DNA from: Pseudomonas sp. Root562 | GTDB taxonomy: Bacteria; Pseudomonadota; Gammaproteobacteria; Pseudomonadales; Pseudomonadaceae | Length of the DNA stretch: 64,000 nucleotides | Direction: 5' to 3' | NCBI RefSeq assembly: GCF_001427125.1 | Contig: NZ_LMGK01000025.1 | Span: 170,387 to 234,386, forward strand | In this document: positions 23,659 to 33,910 of the stretch, one piece after another | Position numbering within the stretch: the stretch's first letter is position 1 | How the letters are laid out: each line of letters begins with the position of its first letter | The notes under the pieces: generated by a model | What the model was told of the DNA's origin: nothing | Database searches by the model: none | The model's input: only the letters and a program-made list of their open reading frames with translations | Translations under genes and position numbers: made by a program

Positions 23659-26115
23659 TCAACGGAACGTGCCAGGGGCCTTGAACAACAAAGGCTGAGG
23701 CCTGGCCGGACGACTCTGGAGACTATCGCAGGTAAACAACTGCGGGCGTTCAATGACATACCCTTGAGCATAATCTACACCAATCTCCAGCAAAGCCTGT
23801 TCGATCTGAGTCGTTTCGACAAACTCGGCAATTGTGCGCTTACCCATGACATGCCCGATGTGGTTGATCACCTCGACCATGGCGCGGTTAATCGGGTCGT
23901 CCAGCATGTCCTTTACGAAACTCCCGTCAATCTTCAGGAAGTCTACAGGCAAATGTTTCAGATACGCGAATGAGGACATACCGGCGCAAAAATCGTCGAG
24001 CGAAAACAGACAACCTAAGCCTTTGAGTTCATTGATGAATCTGATTGCACTGCCAAGATTTGAAATGGCGCTGGTTTCGGTGATTTCAAAACAAATCATT
24101 TCAGCGGGAATTGAATACGTCACGAACTGTTCGCGCAGGAAGTCGAGAAACGCCTCATCTCCGATGGTTGTGCCTGACAGATTGATCGCACACATGGCCA
24201 GCGGCCCGCAATGCGGCTCGGCCCGGCATTGGGCAATGATCTTGAATACGTTCTGTACGACCCAGCGATCGATCGAACTCATCAGGCCGTAACGTTCCGC
24301 CGCCGGAATAAAGCTGTCGGGCAGAATCATGCGCCCGGCTTCATCATGCAGACGCAGCAGAATCTCTATGTGCCCGCCGCCCGAGTCGACGCCCAGGGGC
24401 GCGATTTCCTGTGCGTACAGACAGAAGCGGTCCTCTTCCAGCGCCATGTGCAGGCGCTGCACCCAGGCCATTTCGCCGAAGCGCAGGGACAATTCCGAAT
24501 CATCGGGGTGATAGACCTGAACCCGATTGCGGCCCTTCTCCTTGGCCATGTAGCACGCCATGTCGGCAGCGCGCAGCGAGGCTTCAAGCGTGGTCGGATT
24601 CTGCGAAACGTGCACCAGACCGATACTCACGGTGGTCACGAATGGCCGGCCCTTCCAGACGAAGTGCAAATTCTGCACGGTCTGGCGCAGCGACTCGGCG
24701 ATTTTCTCCGCGGCCTCTGGCCCGCAGTTTTCCAGCAGGATGCCGAACTCGTCCCCCCCCAGCCGGGCCAGGGTATCGCCTTCACGCAAACCCGATTGCA
24801 GCAGCGCGCAGATGTGCCGCAGCAACTCGTCACCCGCGGCGTGGCCGCAGGTATCGTTGACCAGTTTGAACTGGTCCAGATCGAGAAACATCAAGGCATG
24901 CCGCCCTGATTGGCGCGTCAGGTTATGCAGCGCCTGCTCCAGGCGATATTCGAATTCACGGCGATTGGCGAGGCCGGTCAAGGCGTCATGAGTCGCCTGC
25001 CAGGACAGATTGGCGATGTATTGCCGCTCCTGAGTCATGTCGTGCAACACCAGCACCGTGCCGCTGACCTTGCCGGCATTGCTGATCGGCGCCCCCACCA
25101 GCGTCACCGAAACCGTGCTGCCATCGAGGCGTTGAATCAGTTTTGAATGCTCGCTGCCACCGCTGAGTTGCCCACTGAGAATATGTTCGATCAAGGTAAA
25201 ACCATCGGACTGGGCGTTTTCATCCAATAGATTGAACAACGCCGCGAGCGGCAATCCTGCGGCCTGCTCGGCCTTCCAGTGAGTCAACGCCTCGGCGGCC
25301 GGATTCATGTAGGCGATGGCGCCATCCACATCCGTGGTAATCACCCCGTCGCCAATCGATTGCAGGGTGATTTGCGCCCGGTCCTTTTCCAGCTGCAAGG
25401 CATCGGCAAATTCATGGCGCTGCTTGAGCAGTTTGTGAGTACGCATCAACGCCAGCACGATCAAGCCCAGGGCGGTAGCGAGGTTGGTCAGCAGCAACAA
25501 GCGAAGAATCATCCGCGAGCCTTCGCCCAGCGCGTCACTGAAGGCTTTCGCCGCCGGTGTCACTTCATCATTGATGGCAAAGATCTGCGCCTTCCAGCGC
25601 TGGATGTCCGCCGCCGAAGTCGGGTGGGCGGTGATGTGCTGGTGCATCTCACGTGCAACGTCGTCGAGCTTGACCAAATAGTCGTCACCCACCGTCCACA
25701 GGTCGATGGCTTTCTCCAGATAACTGAAATGACGGAAATTGAGGTACAGCCAGATCAGACTGGAGACGTCGTCCGGGTGGTTACCGCCCTTGAGAATGGC
25801 CAGCCGCGCTGCTTCGATATCGGGCGGTTGCTGATCCAGCGCCACGCGCAATTCATGCCCGCCCTGAGGAACGGAAATGGCCTGCTGATACTTGCGGAAA
25901 ATGTCCTGATCGCCGTTGTCGGCATAGAGATTGAGGTAATAGATGGCGTCTTTCTGGCCCTTGGACCAAAGGCTTTCGCCGGCAACATAGCCGCGAACCG
26001 CCGACAGCACGTACAGGCTAACGCCGCCCAACAAGGCTTGGAACAGCACAACGGCGATAAAAGGCCAGACGATGCCCAACAGCCGTGGCGATCCGAGTGT
26101 CCGCGTTTGATTCAT
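23659..26115 (-). CDS. Membrane PAS-GGDEF-EAL c-di-GMP protein
   Basis: A protein of 818 residues. TM helices at about 13-36 and 205-225 enclose a periplasmic sensor region. A PAS domain (about 245-365; GDGVITTDVDGAIAYMNPAAE) follows, then GGDEF (about 375-530) and EAL (about 545-800). The cyclase motif LGGDEF is intact, with an REGD inhibitory site five residues before it. The phosphodiesterase side keeps EILLRL, INLSG, ETSA, KIDG and the AEF glutamate, but the usual DDFG reads DDFC. Both activities are therefore possible, and which dominates cannot be told. It is divergent from the large toxin gene with a 220-base gap. Confidence 0.92.
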   Translation of the reverse strand: MNQTRTLGSPRLLGIVWPFIAVVLFQALLGGVSLYVLSAVRGYVAGESLWSKGQKDAIYYLNLYADNGDQDIFRKYQQAISVPQGGHELRVALDQQPPDIEAARLAILKGGNHPDDVSSLIWLYLNFRHFSYLEKAIDLWTVGDDYLVKLDDVAREMHQHITAHPTSAADIQRWKAQIFAINDEVTPAAKAFSDALGEGSRMILRLLLLTNLATALGLIVLALMRTHKLLKQRHEFADALQLEKDRAQITLQSIGDGVITTDVDGAIAYMNPAAEALTHWKAEQAAGLPLAALFNLLDENAQSDGFTLIEHILSGQLSGGSEHSKLIQRLDGSTVSVTLVGAPISNAGKVSGTVLVLHDMTQERQYIANLSWQATHDALTGLANRREFEYRLEQALHNLTRQSGRHALMFLDLDQFKLVNDTCGHAAGDELLRHICALLQSGLREGDTLARLGGDEFGILLENCGPEAAEKIAESLRQTVQNLHFVWKGRPFVTTVSIGLVHVSQNPTTLEASLRAADMACYMAKEKGRNRVQVYHPDDSELSLRFGEMAWVQRLHMALEEDRFCLYAQEIAPLGVDSGGGHIEILLRLHDEAGRMILPDSFIPAAERYGLMSSIDRWVVQNVFKIIAQCRAEPHCGPLAMCAINLSGTTIGDEAFLDFLREQFVTYSIPAEMICFEITETSAISNLGSAIRFINELKGLGCLFSLDDFCAGMSSFAYLKHLPVDFLKIDGSFVKDMLDDPINRAMVEVINHIGHVMGKRTIAEFVETTQIEQALLEIGVDYAQGYVIERPQLFTCDSLQSRPARPQPLLFKAPGTFR

Positions 26116-26335
26116 GTGTTCCCTTGTAATAGCACTGCTTGACCGTCATCCGGACGAATTCGCTGTAGCTAGACTAGGGTGAGTTCAAGGTTCCGGCAAG
26201 CGGAGGATCAGCCTCGGTCACTCTAAACACTGCCATAAATATGTACAGCCACAGCAGATTTCGAGATCGATTTACTGGGCACTCGAGAATTCCCCTACGT
26301 GTTGTTGCGGGAATTGATTTCACGAGGAGTGCCAC

Positions 26336-29300
26336 ATGACATCGACACCTTTAGCTAAACCCGACACACCGGCTGCCAAAGAAGTTCGTGCCCGACAAGA
26401 GTTGGGACTGGATGACGGTCCGGATATCGATTATTTCATTGCCCGCCCTACAGCTCAGGATCAACAACGCTTCAAGACCTTGCAACGCAACGCCCCCACG
26501 CTTGCACAGTCTCTGACCATCAACCAGTACAAGACAAAACTCATCAATGCTCAAATCGTCGATACCGTTAAAACCTTTATCAGCAGTGAATCGTCGCTGA
26601 TCCGTCATTTGGGCGGCGATGTACTGCGTCTGGCCTCCGAAGAGCAATTGCGTACAACGCCCTCGGTAATTCTCCAGGAAATCTTGAGCGCGCCCCGAAC
26701 ACAGGAACTTGCAGACCAACTGCTGAAGAAACTCAAGTGGTATGGCGCGCACCCCGGCGAACAGACGTCGACGTCCGTACGCAATCAACTGATTTGCAAA
26801 GCCATATGCCTCTATTTTCAGGAGTCGTCGGCTGACGACTCGCAAGTACTCGCCGGCTTCCGCTGGCAAGATCCGGCACGTTGGGGCAAAAGCTACCAGA
26901 GCCTGCGCAGCGAATTCGAACAGCACTTGCTGCACACCCGGCGGCTCACCAATATCAAGGATGCGATATTACTGGCGCGCGTGTACCAGACCCGCCTCTC
27001 GAAGGACTTCGCTGTGCGCGACATCCCGCCCGACCTTCCCTACAAAAGTTCGGTGGTGTGGGTGAACTTCATGCACGGCGTGCTGCTGGCAGATGAACTC
27101 GGCCTGAATCGATCGCAAACCCTGTCCTTTCAACAGCTCGTCGACCTGCCCCTGTCCCGGAGCGCCGACGCCTCGTCCGAACAACTTGAGCAGATTACCC
27201 GACTGAGGATGGGACCGGCACTGGAATGGGCGATCTGCTGTGGCATCGTTCAATCGCGCGCAAACTCGGATTACGACGAGAACGATATGACGCGGGCGAC
27301 GGCCGCCCTGGAAAGCCACAGCGAGAGCCTGAACAAAGCTGTCATGACCCTCGATTTGCCACCCCCTGAAAGGCTGAAAATGGCCAAGCAGGCGAAAGAT
27401 GATGTGTTTGGCGAAGCAATGTTCGAATCGGACGGGCGCAAGTTGTTGCGCGATGATCCACCAAGCAGCCTGGGCTCCAAGGATATGCCCTCGTTGAACC
27501 TGCCAGGCGATGCATTCCTCGATGTCTATGCCGATGGTCAGCTCGATGACGGCAGAAAATTTTTTGTCACCCAATCCGATGGCAAGACACGAACCAGTCT
27601 CTGGATCAAAATCGACGACATGCGAACCGTGCATCATGAGCCGTTTCGCAAAGACCACAGGGGCATCGAAAGGCCTGTGCTAACCCGATACGGGGGCAAG
27701 ACGCTGCCTGATATCAACCAGCAGTTTGCAACGGACTTTGCACACTACCTCTCGAAAATCAGGACGGCCTATCAGACTCTGATCGCCAGTCTGCTGACCT
27801 CGCTGCCACTGGCCGACCGCCAGGCCCTCGTAGAAGGTGACGTCCGCCTGCTGAGCCTGCACCTGGAGCAGGCACGCATCGAAACAAGCGGCGATATCCG
27901 GCCACGAAAAGGTTTCGTTCTACAGGTGACCCACAATCATGAAATCACCTATTACGAACTGATACCCAGCGCCGGCATGATTCGTCGCAGAGACCACTTG
28001 AGGTTTTCAACCGTCGAAGGCGTCCGCACCACGTACCCCTTGCACGCCTCAATTCCTGGACAAACATACTCTGCTGAAATCAGCACCTCGCTGCTTCTTG
28101 ACTGGTCTGCGCACTTGAACGGCACCAGGCCCGCTGAGAAGGCGTATTACATAGCGATCCTCGGCGTGGTCGGTGACGTGCCTGCCACCGCCAATACCGA
28201 AGGAACGGCACAGGCCATCACCCGTTTGAATGCAGTGGCCCAATACATTGCAACAAACTTTCTGTACGTCGATGAAAACCAATTACGTGCCCAGGCACGT
28301 GGCATGACAACATTCGACACTATCAGGGCCAGGAACGAACAACGGCGCAATACTTTCGTAGAGATTGCCAAAGCGTTTGTACCCTTCTGGGGCAGTATTG
28401 ACGATCTTCTGTCAGGCCAGATACTCACAGGCGTGATCGGACTCGCCATGGACCTGGCTTCTTTCGTCAGTCCCATCGGAAAATTCATGGCGGGGTCGGT
28501 GCGTTTGATCAGGGCCGCGACCACAGCCTCGCGCATGGCCGTCAAAGCAAGTCTGCCTTCCTTTTCAACCTTGACCCGAAAATTGCTGGTCGCGTCGCTG
28601 CGCAACCTGAACCCGTTGGACGGGGTTCCGTCATTGCTCAAGGCAATCGGCAGCGGTACGTGGAAAGGGCTGTATACGGCGGGCCGCTTTGGTGTCAGTG
28701 GACTGAGAAAACTGGCAGGAAACACCGACAGCTACCGACTGGTTCACAACCTGCCCCAAGCAACCGACCCCGGGCGCTGGAAACCTCTGACATCGAGTGA
28801 TCGACTGGCAACGATCGACGGTGTCGATGATGTACTCGTGCGCAACACCAGCCCGTCGGACCTGACCCGATTCCACCCGGTCGACCCGGTAACGTCATTG
28901 CCCTATGGTCCCCGCCTGCACAATCACAGCGACAACCTCATACATGGCCGGTCAACCTTCAAAACGTTAGCCCCCACCGATACGCACACGCTGGTAGAAC
29001 TTCCGGAGCAAGCCCGTATCCGTGAAGTACTCGAAGTCGATGGTCGTACCACTCTGTTCGTGGATGACATCCCCTATCGACTGGACAACGACCAACTGCG
29101 TCGTGCCGACTTGATCGATGACCAGGCGATGTTCAAATCCTTGCCTTGCCGGGTACGCCGCCATCCGGGTGCCGATGTCTGCAAGACCACATTCGTCACC
29201 GTCGATCCGGCACCGACGCCGGCCATTGGCAGTTTCGACGAGACTAAAGGCTGGGCGCCGTGGTTCGGAGACAGTATCTATACGCCGGCCACTGCGGATC

Positions 29301-30469
29301 GGGCGATGTTGCTTAAAACCCTGAAGTCTAAAAGATCGCTCCCGGCTACGGTGGAGTTCCAGAAAGGGATCTATGGCAGGATCAAGGTAGACATCCCCTA
29401 CGGCAAACAGGGTCAGTTCGACACCTTCGAAGCCGGTGCCATCATCATCCCGGCGATAGACGAATCCAAGCGCTACGTGTTTACCCGCCTGGATGCCGGA
29501 CACTTTTATGTCGCCGAACTGGCACAAGGTCAAAACCTGACGGACAAACTGAATCTCAGGAAAGCTTCGAGATTGCCGGAAGATCTCAATCAAGAACTGC
29601 TCACGGTCTACACCGGTTCATTGAATGCCAACAATGTGGCAAGGATTCACGGCACGCCGGCAGTGGAGCGAGCGTTGCAAACCATGGAAGAGATTGCCAT
29701 TCCGATTGGCGGCCACGTGAACCCGCCGGACACGCTCAAGCTGCTCAAAGTCGATACCAGTCCAGGCGAAGCGGTGCTGTTCGATCACTCGACCCGAATG
29801 ATTGTCACGCAGTTGTCCAAAGGGGCAACCAGTTGGTCGCGAAGCAAGGTCGCATCAGAAGATTTCCGGAAAAGAACCGTGGAAATCTTCGATACATTGT
29901 TCCTTGAGCCGAGCACCGTGCTGAACAATGCCGACAGCGCATTGAATATCAAGAAAACGATGATGAAGCTGCACAAGCTTATCCCTTACAACCAGCGTTC
30001 ATTCAATCCCAGAAACATCGCCTACGCGGAAGTCGTCACTGCCACCGGGAAGCGCGAGGTCTATGTCAGTGTTTCGGGGGCGCAGGGGGCGACCGGGCAT
30101 CTGCCTTTGTTCAAACAGAATCTTGGCGCAGATCAGATCAGGGTCGGTGAAACGACTTACTTCAATGTCGATATGAATCAGGAATTTCCCAACACATCAC
30201 TGCTCGTGTCGAATGAAGGAAAACTGCTCGCTGTGCCGGCAACCATAAACGAAATTGATAACTATCACCCGGCACTGACGCGCAGGCCCACATCACTGGA
30301 CAGTGAAAGCAAGTTGATCAGCGCCATTCGCGAAAAATACCCCGATGCCGGATCGATCGAAACCGTGAACGTCGCTACCACCATGCCACCTTGCGAATCG
30401 TGTTCGGTGGTGGTCAAGGAGTTCGGTTTCGACGGCGGTGAAAATGCTTTGAACGTCCTGTGGAACTGA
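26336..30469 (+). CDS. Giant toxin-like protein with C-terminal deaminase-like tail
   Basis: A 1377-residue protein with no signal peptide. It resembles the large Pseudomonas proteins annotated as dermonecrotic-toxin-like (DUF6543): a long helical N-terminal region, a central hydrophobic stretch (about 682-725, VPFWGSIDDLLSGQ onward) that could insert in membranes, then repeated beta-rich segments. The last 60 residues carry DSESK (Asp1322, Glu1324) followed by PPCESC (Cys1353, Cys1356). That is the acidic/His-x-Glu ... PCxxC zinc arrangement of bacterial toxin deaminases, so an enzyme acting on nucleic acid or nucleotides is inferred. SD GAGGAG precedes ATG 26336. No immunity gene follows; the stop is one base from the convergent ABC gene. 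Confidence 0.72.
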   Translation: MTSTPLAKPDTPAAKEVRARQELGLDDGPDIDYFIARPTAQDQQRFKTLQRNAPTLAQSLTINQYKTKLINAQIVDTVKTFISSESSLIRHLGGDVLRLASEEQLRTTPSVILQEILSAPRTQELADQLLKKLKWYGAHPGEQTSTSVRNQLICKAICLYFQESSADDSQVLAGFRWQDPARWGKSYQSLRSEFEQHLLHTRRLTNIKDAILLARVYQTRLSKDFAVRDIPPDLPYKSSVVWVNFMHGVLLADELGLNRSQTLSFQQLVDLPLSRSADASSEQLEQITRLRMGPALEWAICCGIVQSRANSDYDENDMTRATAALESHSESLNKAVMTLDLPPPERLKMAKQAKDDVFGEAMFESDGRKLLRDDPPSSLGSKDMPSLNLPGDAFLDVYADGQLDDGRKFFVTQSDGKTRTSLWIKIDDMRTVHHEPFRKDHRGIERPVLTRYGGKTLPDINQQFATDFAHYLSKIRTAYQTLIASLLTSLPLADRQALVEGDVRLLSLHLEQARIETSGDIRPRKGFVLQVTHNHEITYYELIPSAGMIRRRDHLRFSTVEGVRTTYPLHASIPGQTYSAEISTSLLLDWSAHLNGTRPAEKAYYIAILGVVGDVPATANTEGTAQAITRLNAVAQYIATNFLYVDENQLRAQARGMTTFDTIRARNEQRRNTFVEIAKAFVPFWGSIDDLLSGQILTGVIGLAMDLASFVSPIGKFMAGSVRLIRAATTASRMAVKASLPSFSTLTRKLLVASLRNLNPLDGVPSLLKAIGSGTWKGLYTAGRFGVSGLRKLAGNTDSYRLVHNLPQATDPGRWKPLTSSDRLATIDGVDDVLVRNTSPSDLTRFHPVDPVTSLPYGPRLHNHSDNLIHGRSTFKTLAPTDTHTLVELPEQARIREVLEVDGRTTLFVDDIPYRLDNDQLRRADLIDDQAMFKSLPCRVRRHPGADVCKTTFVTVDPAPTPAIGSFDETKGWAPWFGDSIYTPATADRAMLLKTLKSKRSLPATVEFQKGIYGRIKVDIPYGKQGQFDTFEAGAIIIPAIDESKRYVFTRLDAGHFYVAELAQGQNLTDKLNLRKASRLPEDLNQELLTVYTGSLNANNVARIHGTPAVERALQTMEEIAIPIGGHVNPPDTLKLLKVDTSPGEAVLFDHSTRMIVTQLSKGATSWSRSKVASEDFRKRTVEIFDTLFLEPSTVLNNADSALNIKKTMMKLHKLIPYNQRSFNPRNIAYAEVVTATGKREVYVSVSGAQGATGHLPLFKQNLGADQIRVGETTYFNVDMNQEFPNTSLLVSNEGKLLAVPATINEIDNYHPALTRRPTSLDSESKLISAIREKYPDAGSIETVNVATTMPPCESCSVVVKEFGFDGGENALNVLWN

Positions 30470-30470
30470 T

Positions 30471-32288
30471 CTAGTGCTGCTGCAAATGCCCATACAACTT
30501 GGCATACAAGCCGCCGTCGGCAATCAACTGCTGGTGATCGCCATCCTCGGCAATCTGCCCACCGTCGAACACCAGCACACGGTCTGCCTGTTTTACCGCC
30601 GATAGCCGGTGGGCAATGATCAGCGTGGTGCGGTTGCTGAGGAACCGCGCCAATGCCTGGTGCAGGTTGTATTCGGTGGCGGCGTCCAGCGCTGAGGTGG
30701 CTTCGTCCAGAATGACCACTTTCGGTTCAGCCAGGACCATCCGCGCGATGGCCAGGCGCTGGCGCTGACCGCCGGACAAACGCACGCCGGACCGCCCGAC
30801 AATGCTGTCCAGGCCGTTGGGCAGTTCATGGATGGTGGCGTGCAATTGGGCGATTTCCAAGGCCTGCCAGCAGGCCTCGTCGCTGCGTTCGCGGCCCATG
30901 GTCAGGTTGGCGCGCACGGTGTCATTGAACAACGCCGGATGCTGCAGGACCACCGCGACGTTTTCCCGCACCGTTTCCAGGCCGATTTCCTGCTGGGTCG
31001 AGCCGCCGAAGCGAATGGTCCCGGCCAGCGGCGTGTACAGGCCCAGCAACAACTGCACCAGCGTGCTCTTGCCGCCACCGCTGGCACCGACGATGGCCAC
31101 TTTTTCACCGGGGGCGATAGACAGGTTCATCTGGTTCAACACCAGCTCGTCGCCATAACCGAAACTCAAGCCCTGCACCTCGATACCGACAGTTTCGCGT
31201 CCGGTGAACGGGTCGACGCCCTTGGGGTATTGCGGCTCATCGGCGCGCGACAGCAGCTCGTTGATGCGCGACAGCGCACCGCCCGCCGCGTAGAAGGCGT
31301 ATTGCAGGTTCAGCAGTTGTTCGACCGGACCGATCATGAACCACAAGTAGCTGAACACCGCGAGCATCTGGCCGATCGACAGGTCGGAAAACAGCACCGT
31401 GAGCATGGCGGCGGCGCGAAAGATATCGATGCCGAACTGGAACAACAGACCGCTGGCCCGGTTCGAGGCGTCGGTTTTCCATTGGGAATTGACCGCGTAA
31501 TCGCGAACTTCCCTGGCCCGCAGCCCCAATCGACCGAGGAAAAAGCCCTGACGGTTGCCGGCGCGCACTTCCTGGATGGCATCCAGGGTTTCGGTCAGCG
31601 CCTGGGTGAATCGCGAGGTGCTGTCGTTCTCGAGTTTCTTCAGGTGTTTGACCCGTTTGCCCAACTGCACCGTGGCGTAGATCACCAACGGGTTGAACAG
31701 CAAAATCAACAACGCCAGTTTCCAATGCATCCACATCAGAATCCCGGCGGTGCCGACCAGGGTCAGCATGGCCACGAGGAAGCGGCTGAGGGTTTCGCCG
31801 ACAAATTTGTCCACCGTGTCCAGGTCGGTGACCAGATGAGTGGTGACGGTGCCACTGCCCAGGCTTTCGTATTCACCCAGTGAAATACGCTTGAGGCGTT
31901 CGATCAGGCGGATGCGAATGCGGTAGACGATGTCTTTGGCCAGGGCAGCGAACAACCGCGCCTGAAGCACGTTGAACAGCAACGCCGCGCAACGCAGGGC
32001 CAGAGTCACCACCAGCATCAGGCCAATGTAACCGGCGGCTTTTTGCCAAACCTCAGGCAGCGCGAGGTTCATGATTTTCAGCGCCGCATCGCCGTGCCCC
32101 AACAGCACTTCATCGACCAGCAACGGCAGCAGCAACGGGATCGGCACACTGCACAGCGTCGCCAGTACGGCAACGCCGTTGGCGATCCAGAGCGATTTCT
32201 TGTGATGAAGCGCCAGACGACGGATTTCCGCCCAGCTCAAGCGGTCGACACGTTTAGCGGTTACGGCTTCGTCGGGCAGGTCATGCAC
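30471..32288 (-). CDS. ABC exporter, fused permease and ATPase
   Basis: A half-size type IV (MsbA-like) exporter of 605 residues: six transmembrane helices in the first 330 residues, then a nucleotide-binding domain with Walker A (VGASGGGKST), signature LSGGQRQRLAIAR, Walker B VVILDEATSALD and the H-loop IIAHRLSAV. It probably works as a homodimer. The GTG start at 32288 overlaps the DsbA-like gene's stop by 8 bases, so the two are coupled, as in P. aeruginosa (PA3228 region). Substrate unknown. It could export the convergent toxin, but such half-transporters without a membrane fusion protein usually move lipids or drugs. Confidence 0.92.
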   Translation of the reverse strand: MHDLPDEAVTAKRVDRLSWAEIRRLALHHKKSLWIANGVAVLATLCSVPIPLLLPLLVDEVLLGHGDAALKIMNLALPEVWQKAAGYIGLMLVVTLALRCAALLFNVLQARLFAALAKDIVYRIRIRLIERLKRISLGEYESLGSGTVTTHLVTDLDTVDKFVGETLSRFLVAMLTLVGTAGILMWMHWKLALLILLFNPLVIYATVQLGKRVKHLKKLENDSTSRFTQALTETLDAIQEVRAGNRQGFFLGRLGLRAREVRDYAVNSQWKTDASNRASGLLFQFGIDIFRAAAMLTVLFSDLSIGQMLAVFSYLWFMIGPVEQLLNLQYAFYAAGGALSRINELLSRADEPQYPKGVDPFTGRETVGIEVQGLSFGYGDELVLNQMNLSIAPGEKVAIVGASGGGKSTLVQLLLGLYTPLAGTIRFGGSTQQEIGLETVRENVAVVLQHPALFNDTVRANLTMGRERSDEACWQALEIAQLHATIHELPNGLDSIVGRSGVRLSGGQRQRLAIARMVLAEPKVVILDEATSALDAATEYNLHQALARFLSNRTTLIIAHRLSAVKQADRVLVFDGGQIAEDGDHQQLIADGGLYAKLYGHLQQH

Positions 32289-32916
32289 AGGCAGCGCGCT
32301 CCAGCCAGCGGCCGAGCAGCGGGGACAAAACGCTCAAAGGCTGATAGCCATTGGTCAGCAACGCCAATTGCCCGTTTCGCTCAGCCAGCAACGTGGGGAA
32401 ACCGGCGATGCCCAGGTCCTGGACCCAGGTGAAGTCGGCAGCCGTCGCGGCATGCGTATCGGCACGATCAAACGCTGCTGCGAATTCGATACGCGGCAGA
32501 CCGGCCTGTTCTGCCAGCTCCACCAGGACACTGGCGCGCGTGACATCGCGACCTTCAGCATAAAAGGCATGTTGAATCAGGCCGAGCAGTTTCCAGGCAC
32601 AATCCGGCGCCAGGTTGCGAGCCGTCACCAGCGCACGGCAGGCAGGTTCGGTGTCGTAGACAAAACCGTCAGGCAACGCGCCCTCACGCTTGAACGGCTG
32701 GCCGGTAGCCTCGGTGACCGCCTGCCAGTGCTCAAGGATATAGCGCCGGGTGGTCGGTTCCAGCGCGGCGCCACTGCCGGTGCGCAAACCGCCCACTACC
32801 AGATGCACCTCCACTCCGGCGGCCGCCGCCTGCTCTACCAATGCGTTTGCAACCGGAGCAAAGCCCCAGCACCAGGAGCACATCGGGTCCATCACATAGA
32901 GCAGGCGCGCAGACAT
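32281..32916 (-). CDS. DsbA-family thioredoxin-fold protein (FrnE-like)
   Basis: A 211-residue protein with the active-site CSWC near the N-terminus (DPMCSWCWGF) and a thioredoxin fold with a helical insertion. No signal peptide is seen, so it is probably cytoplasmic, unlike true DsbA. The family includes FrnE-like oxidoreductases and 2-hydroxychromene-2-carboxylate isomerases. The CxxC speaks for a redox role. It sits three bases downstream of trhO and overlaps the ABC gene, forming a trhO-dsbA-like-ABC cluster. Confidence 0.88.
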   Translation of the reverse strand: MSARLLYVMDPMCSWCWGFAPVANALVEQAAAAGVEVHLVVGGLRTGSGAALEPTTRRYILEHWQAVTEATGQPFKREGALPDGFVYDTEPACRALVTARNLAPDCAWKLLGLIQHAFYAEGRDVTRASVLVELAEQAGLPRIEFAAAFDRADTHAATAADFTWVQDLGIAGFPTLLAERNGQLALLTNGYQPLSVLSPLLGRWLERAACA

Positions 32917-32919
32917 GGT

Positions 32920-33864
32920 TCAGGCCTCGGAAGATGATGCTTGCTTGTAGTTGTAGCCGATCGGGTGAGGCATGTTGCGGGCCTTGGCCAGTTCGATCTG
33001 CTTTTGCCGATCGATGGCGCTGCGCCGGGTTTTCTCGCTCAGTTTGTCCCAGCAATGCGGGCAGCTGATACCGGCTACGTAGTGCTCGGAGGCGCGATCC
33101 TCGATGCTGACCGGCGTGCGACAGGCATGACATTGATCGTAATCACCTTCGCTCAGGTCATGGCGAACGGTCACGCGGTTATCGAACACAAAGCAGTCAC
33201 CCTGCCACTTGGTTTCTTCCTGTGGCACCTCTTCGAGGTACTTCAGGATGCCACCCTTGAGGTGATAGACCTCATCGAAGCCTTCGCTGAGCATGTAGCT
33301 CGAAGCCTTTTCGCAGCGAATGCCGCCGGTACAGAACATGGCGACCTTCTTGTGCACGGCCGGGTCGAAGTTGGCTTTGATGTAGTCGGGGAATTCGCGA
33401 AAACTGGTGGTTTTCGGATCGATGGCGCCTTCGAAGGTGCCGATCGAGACTTCGTAATCGTTGCGCGTGTCGATGAGCAGCACTTCGGGATCGCTGATCA
33501 GTGCGTTCCAGTCCTGCGGATCAACGTAGGTGCCGACCTTTTTGTTCGGGTCCACGCCTTCGACGCCGAGGGTGACGATTTCTTTCTTGAGTTTGACTTT
33601 GGTGCGGTAGAACGGCTGTTCGTCGCAGTACGACTCTTTGTGGTCGATGTCGTCCATGCGCGGGTCGTTCTTGAGCCAGGCCATCAGCCCGTCGATGCCT
33701 TCGCGGCTACCGGACACGGTACCGTTGATGCCTTCTTCGGCGATCAGCAGAGTGCCTTTGATGCCGTTGTCGACCATTGCCTTGAGCAGTGGCTCGCGCA
33801 GGTCGACGTAATCTTCCAGGGTGACGAACTTATACAGTGCCGCCACGACAATCTGTTGTGTCAT
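32920..33864 (-). CDS. trhO: tRNA uridine(34) hydroxylase, rhodanese-like
   Basis: TrhO (YceA) makes 5-hydroxyuridine at the wobble base of tRNA in an oxygen-dependent reaction. A 314-residue protein: an N-terminal ferredoxin-like part (EEGINGTVSG), a rhodanese domain with the active cysteine in FCTGGIRCEKA, and a C-terminal zinc-binding region with CHACR and SCPHCW. Length and motif order fit the family. It is followed directly by the DsbA-like gene. The bolA terminator lies about 50 bases upstream, so it should have its own promoter. Confidence 0.93.
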   Translation of the reverse strand: MTQQIVVAALYKFVTLEDYVDLREPLLKAMVDNGIKGTLLIAEEGINGTVSGSREGIDGLMAWLKNDPRMDDIDHKESYCDEQPFYRTKVKLKKEIVTLGVEGVDPNKKVGTYVDPQDWNALISDPEVLLIDTRNDYEVSIGTFEGAIDPKTTSFREFPDYIKANFDPAVHKKVAMFCTGGIRCEKASSYMLSEGFDEVYHLKGGILKYLEEVPQEETKWQGDCFVFDNRVTVRHDLSEGDYDQCHACRTPVSIEDRASEHYVAGISCPHCWDKLSEKTRRSAIDRQKQIELAKARNMPHPIGYNYKQASSSEA

Positions 33865-33910
33865 GGATGAATCTCCAGGTGGCTACCCTCGTAAGGGGTG
33901 AACCGGATGC

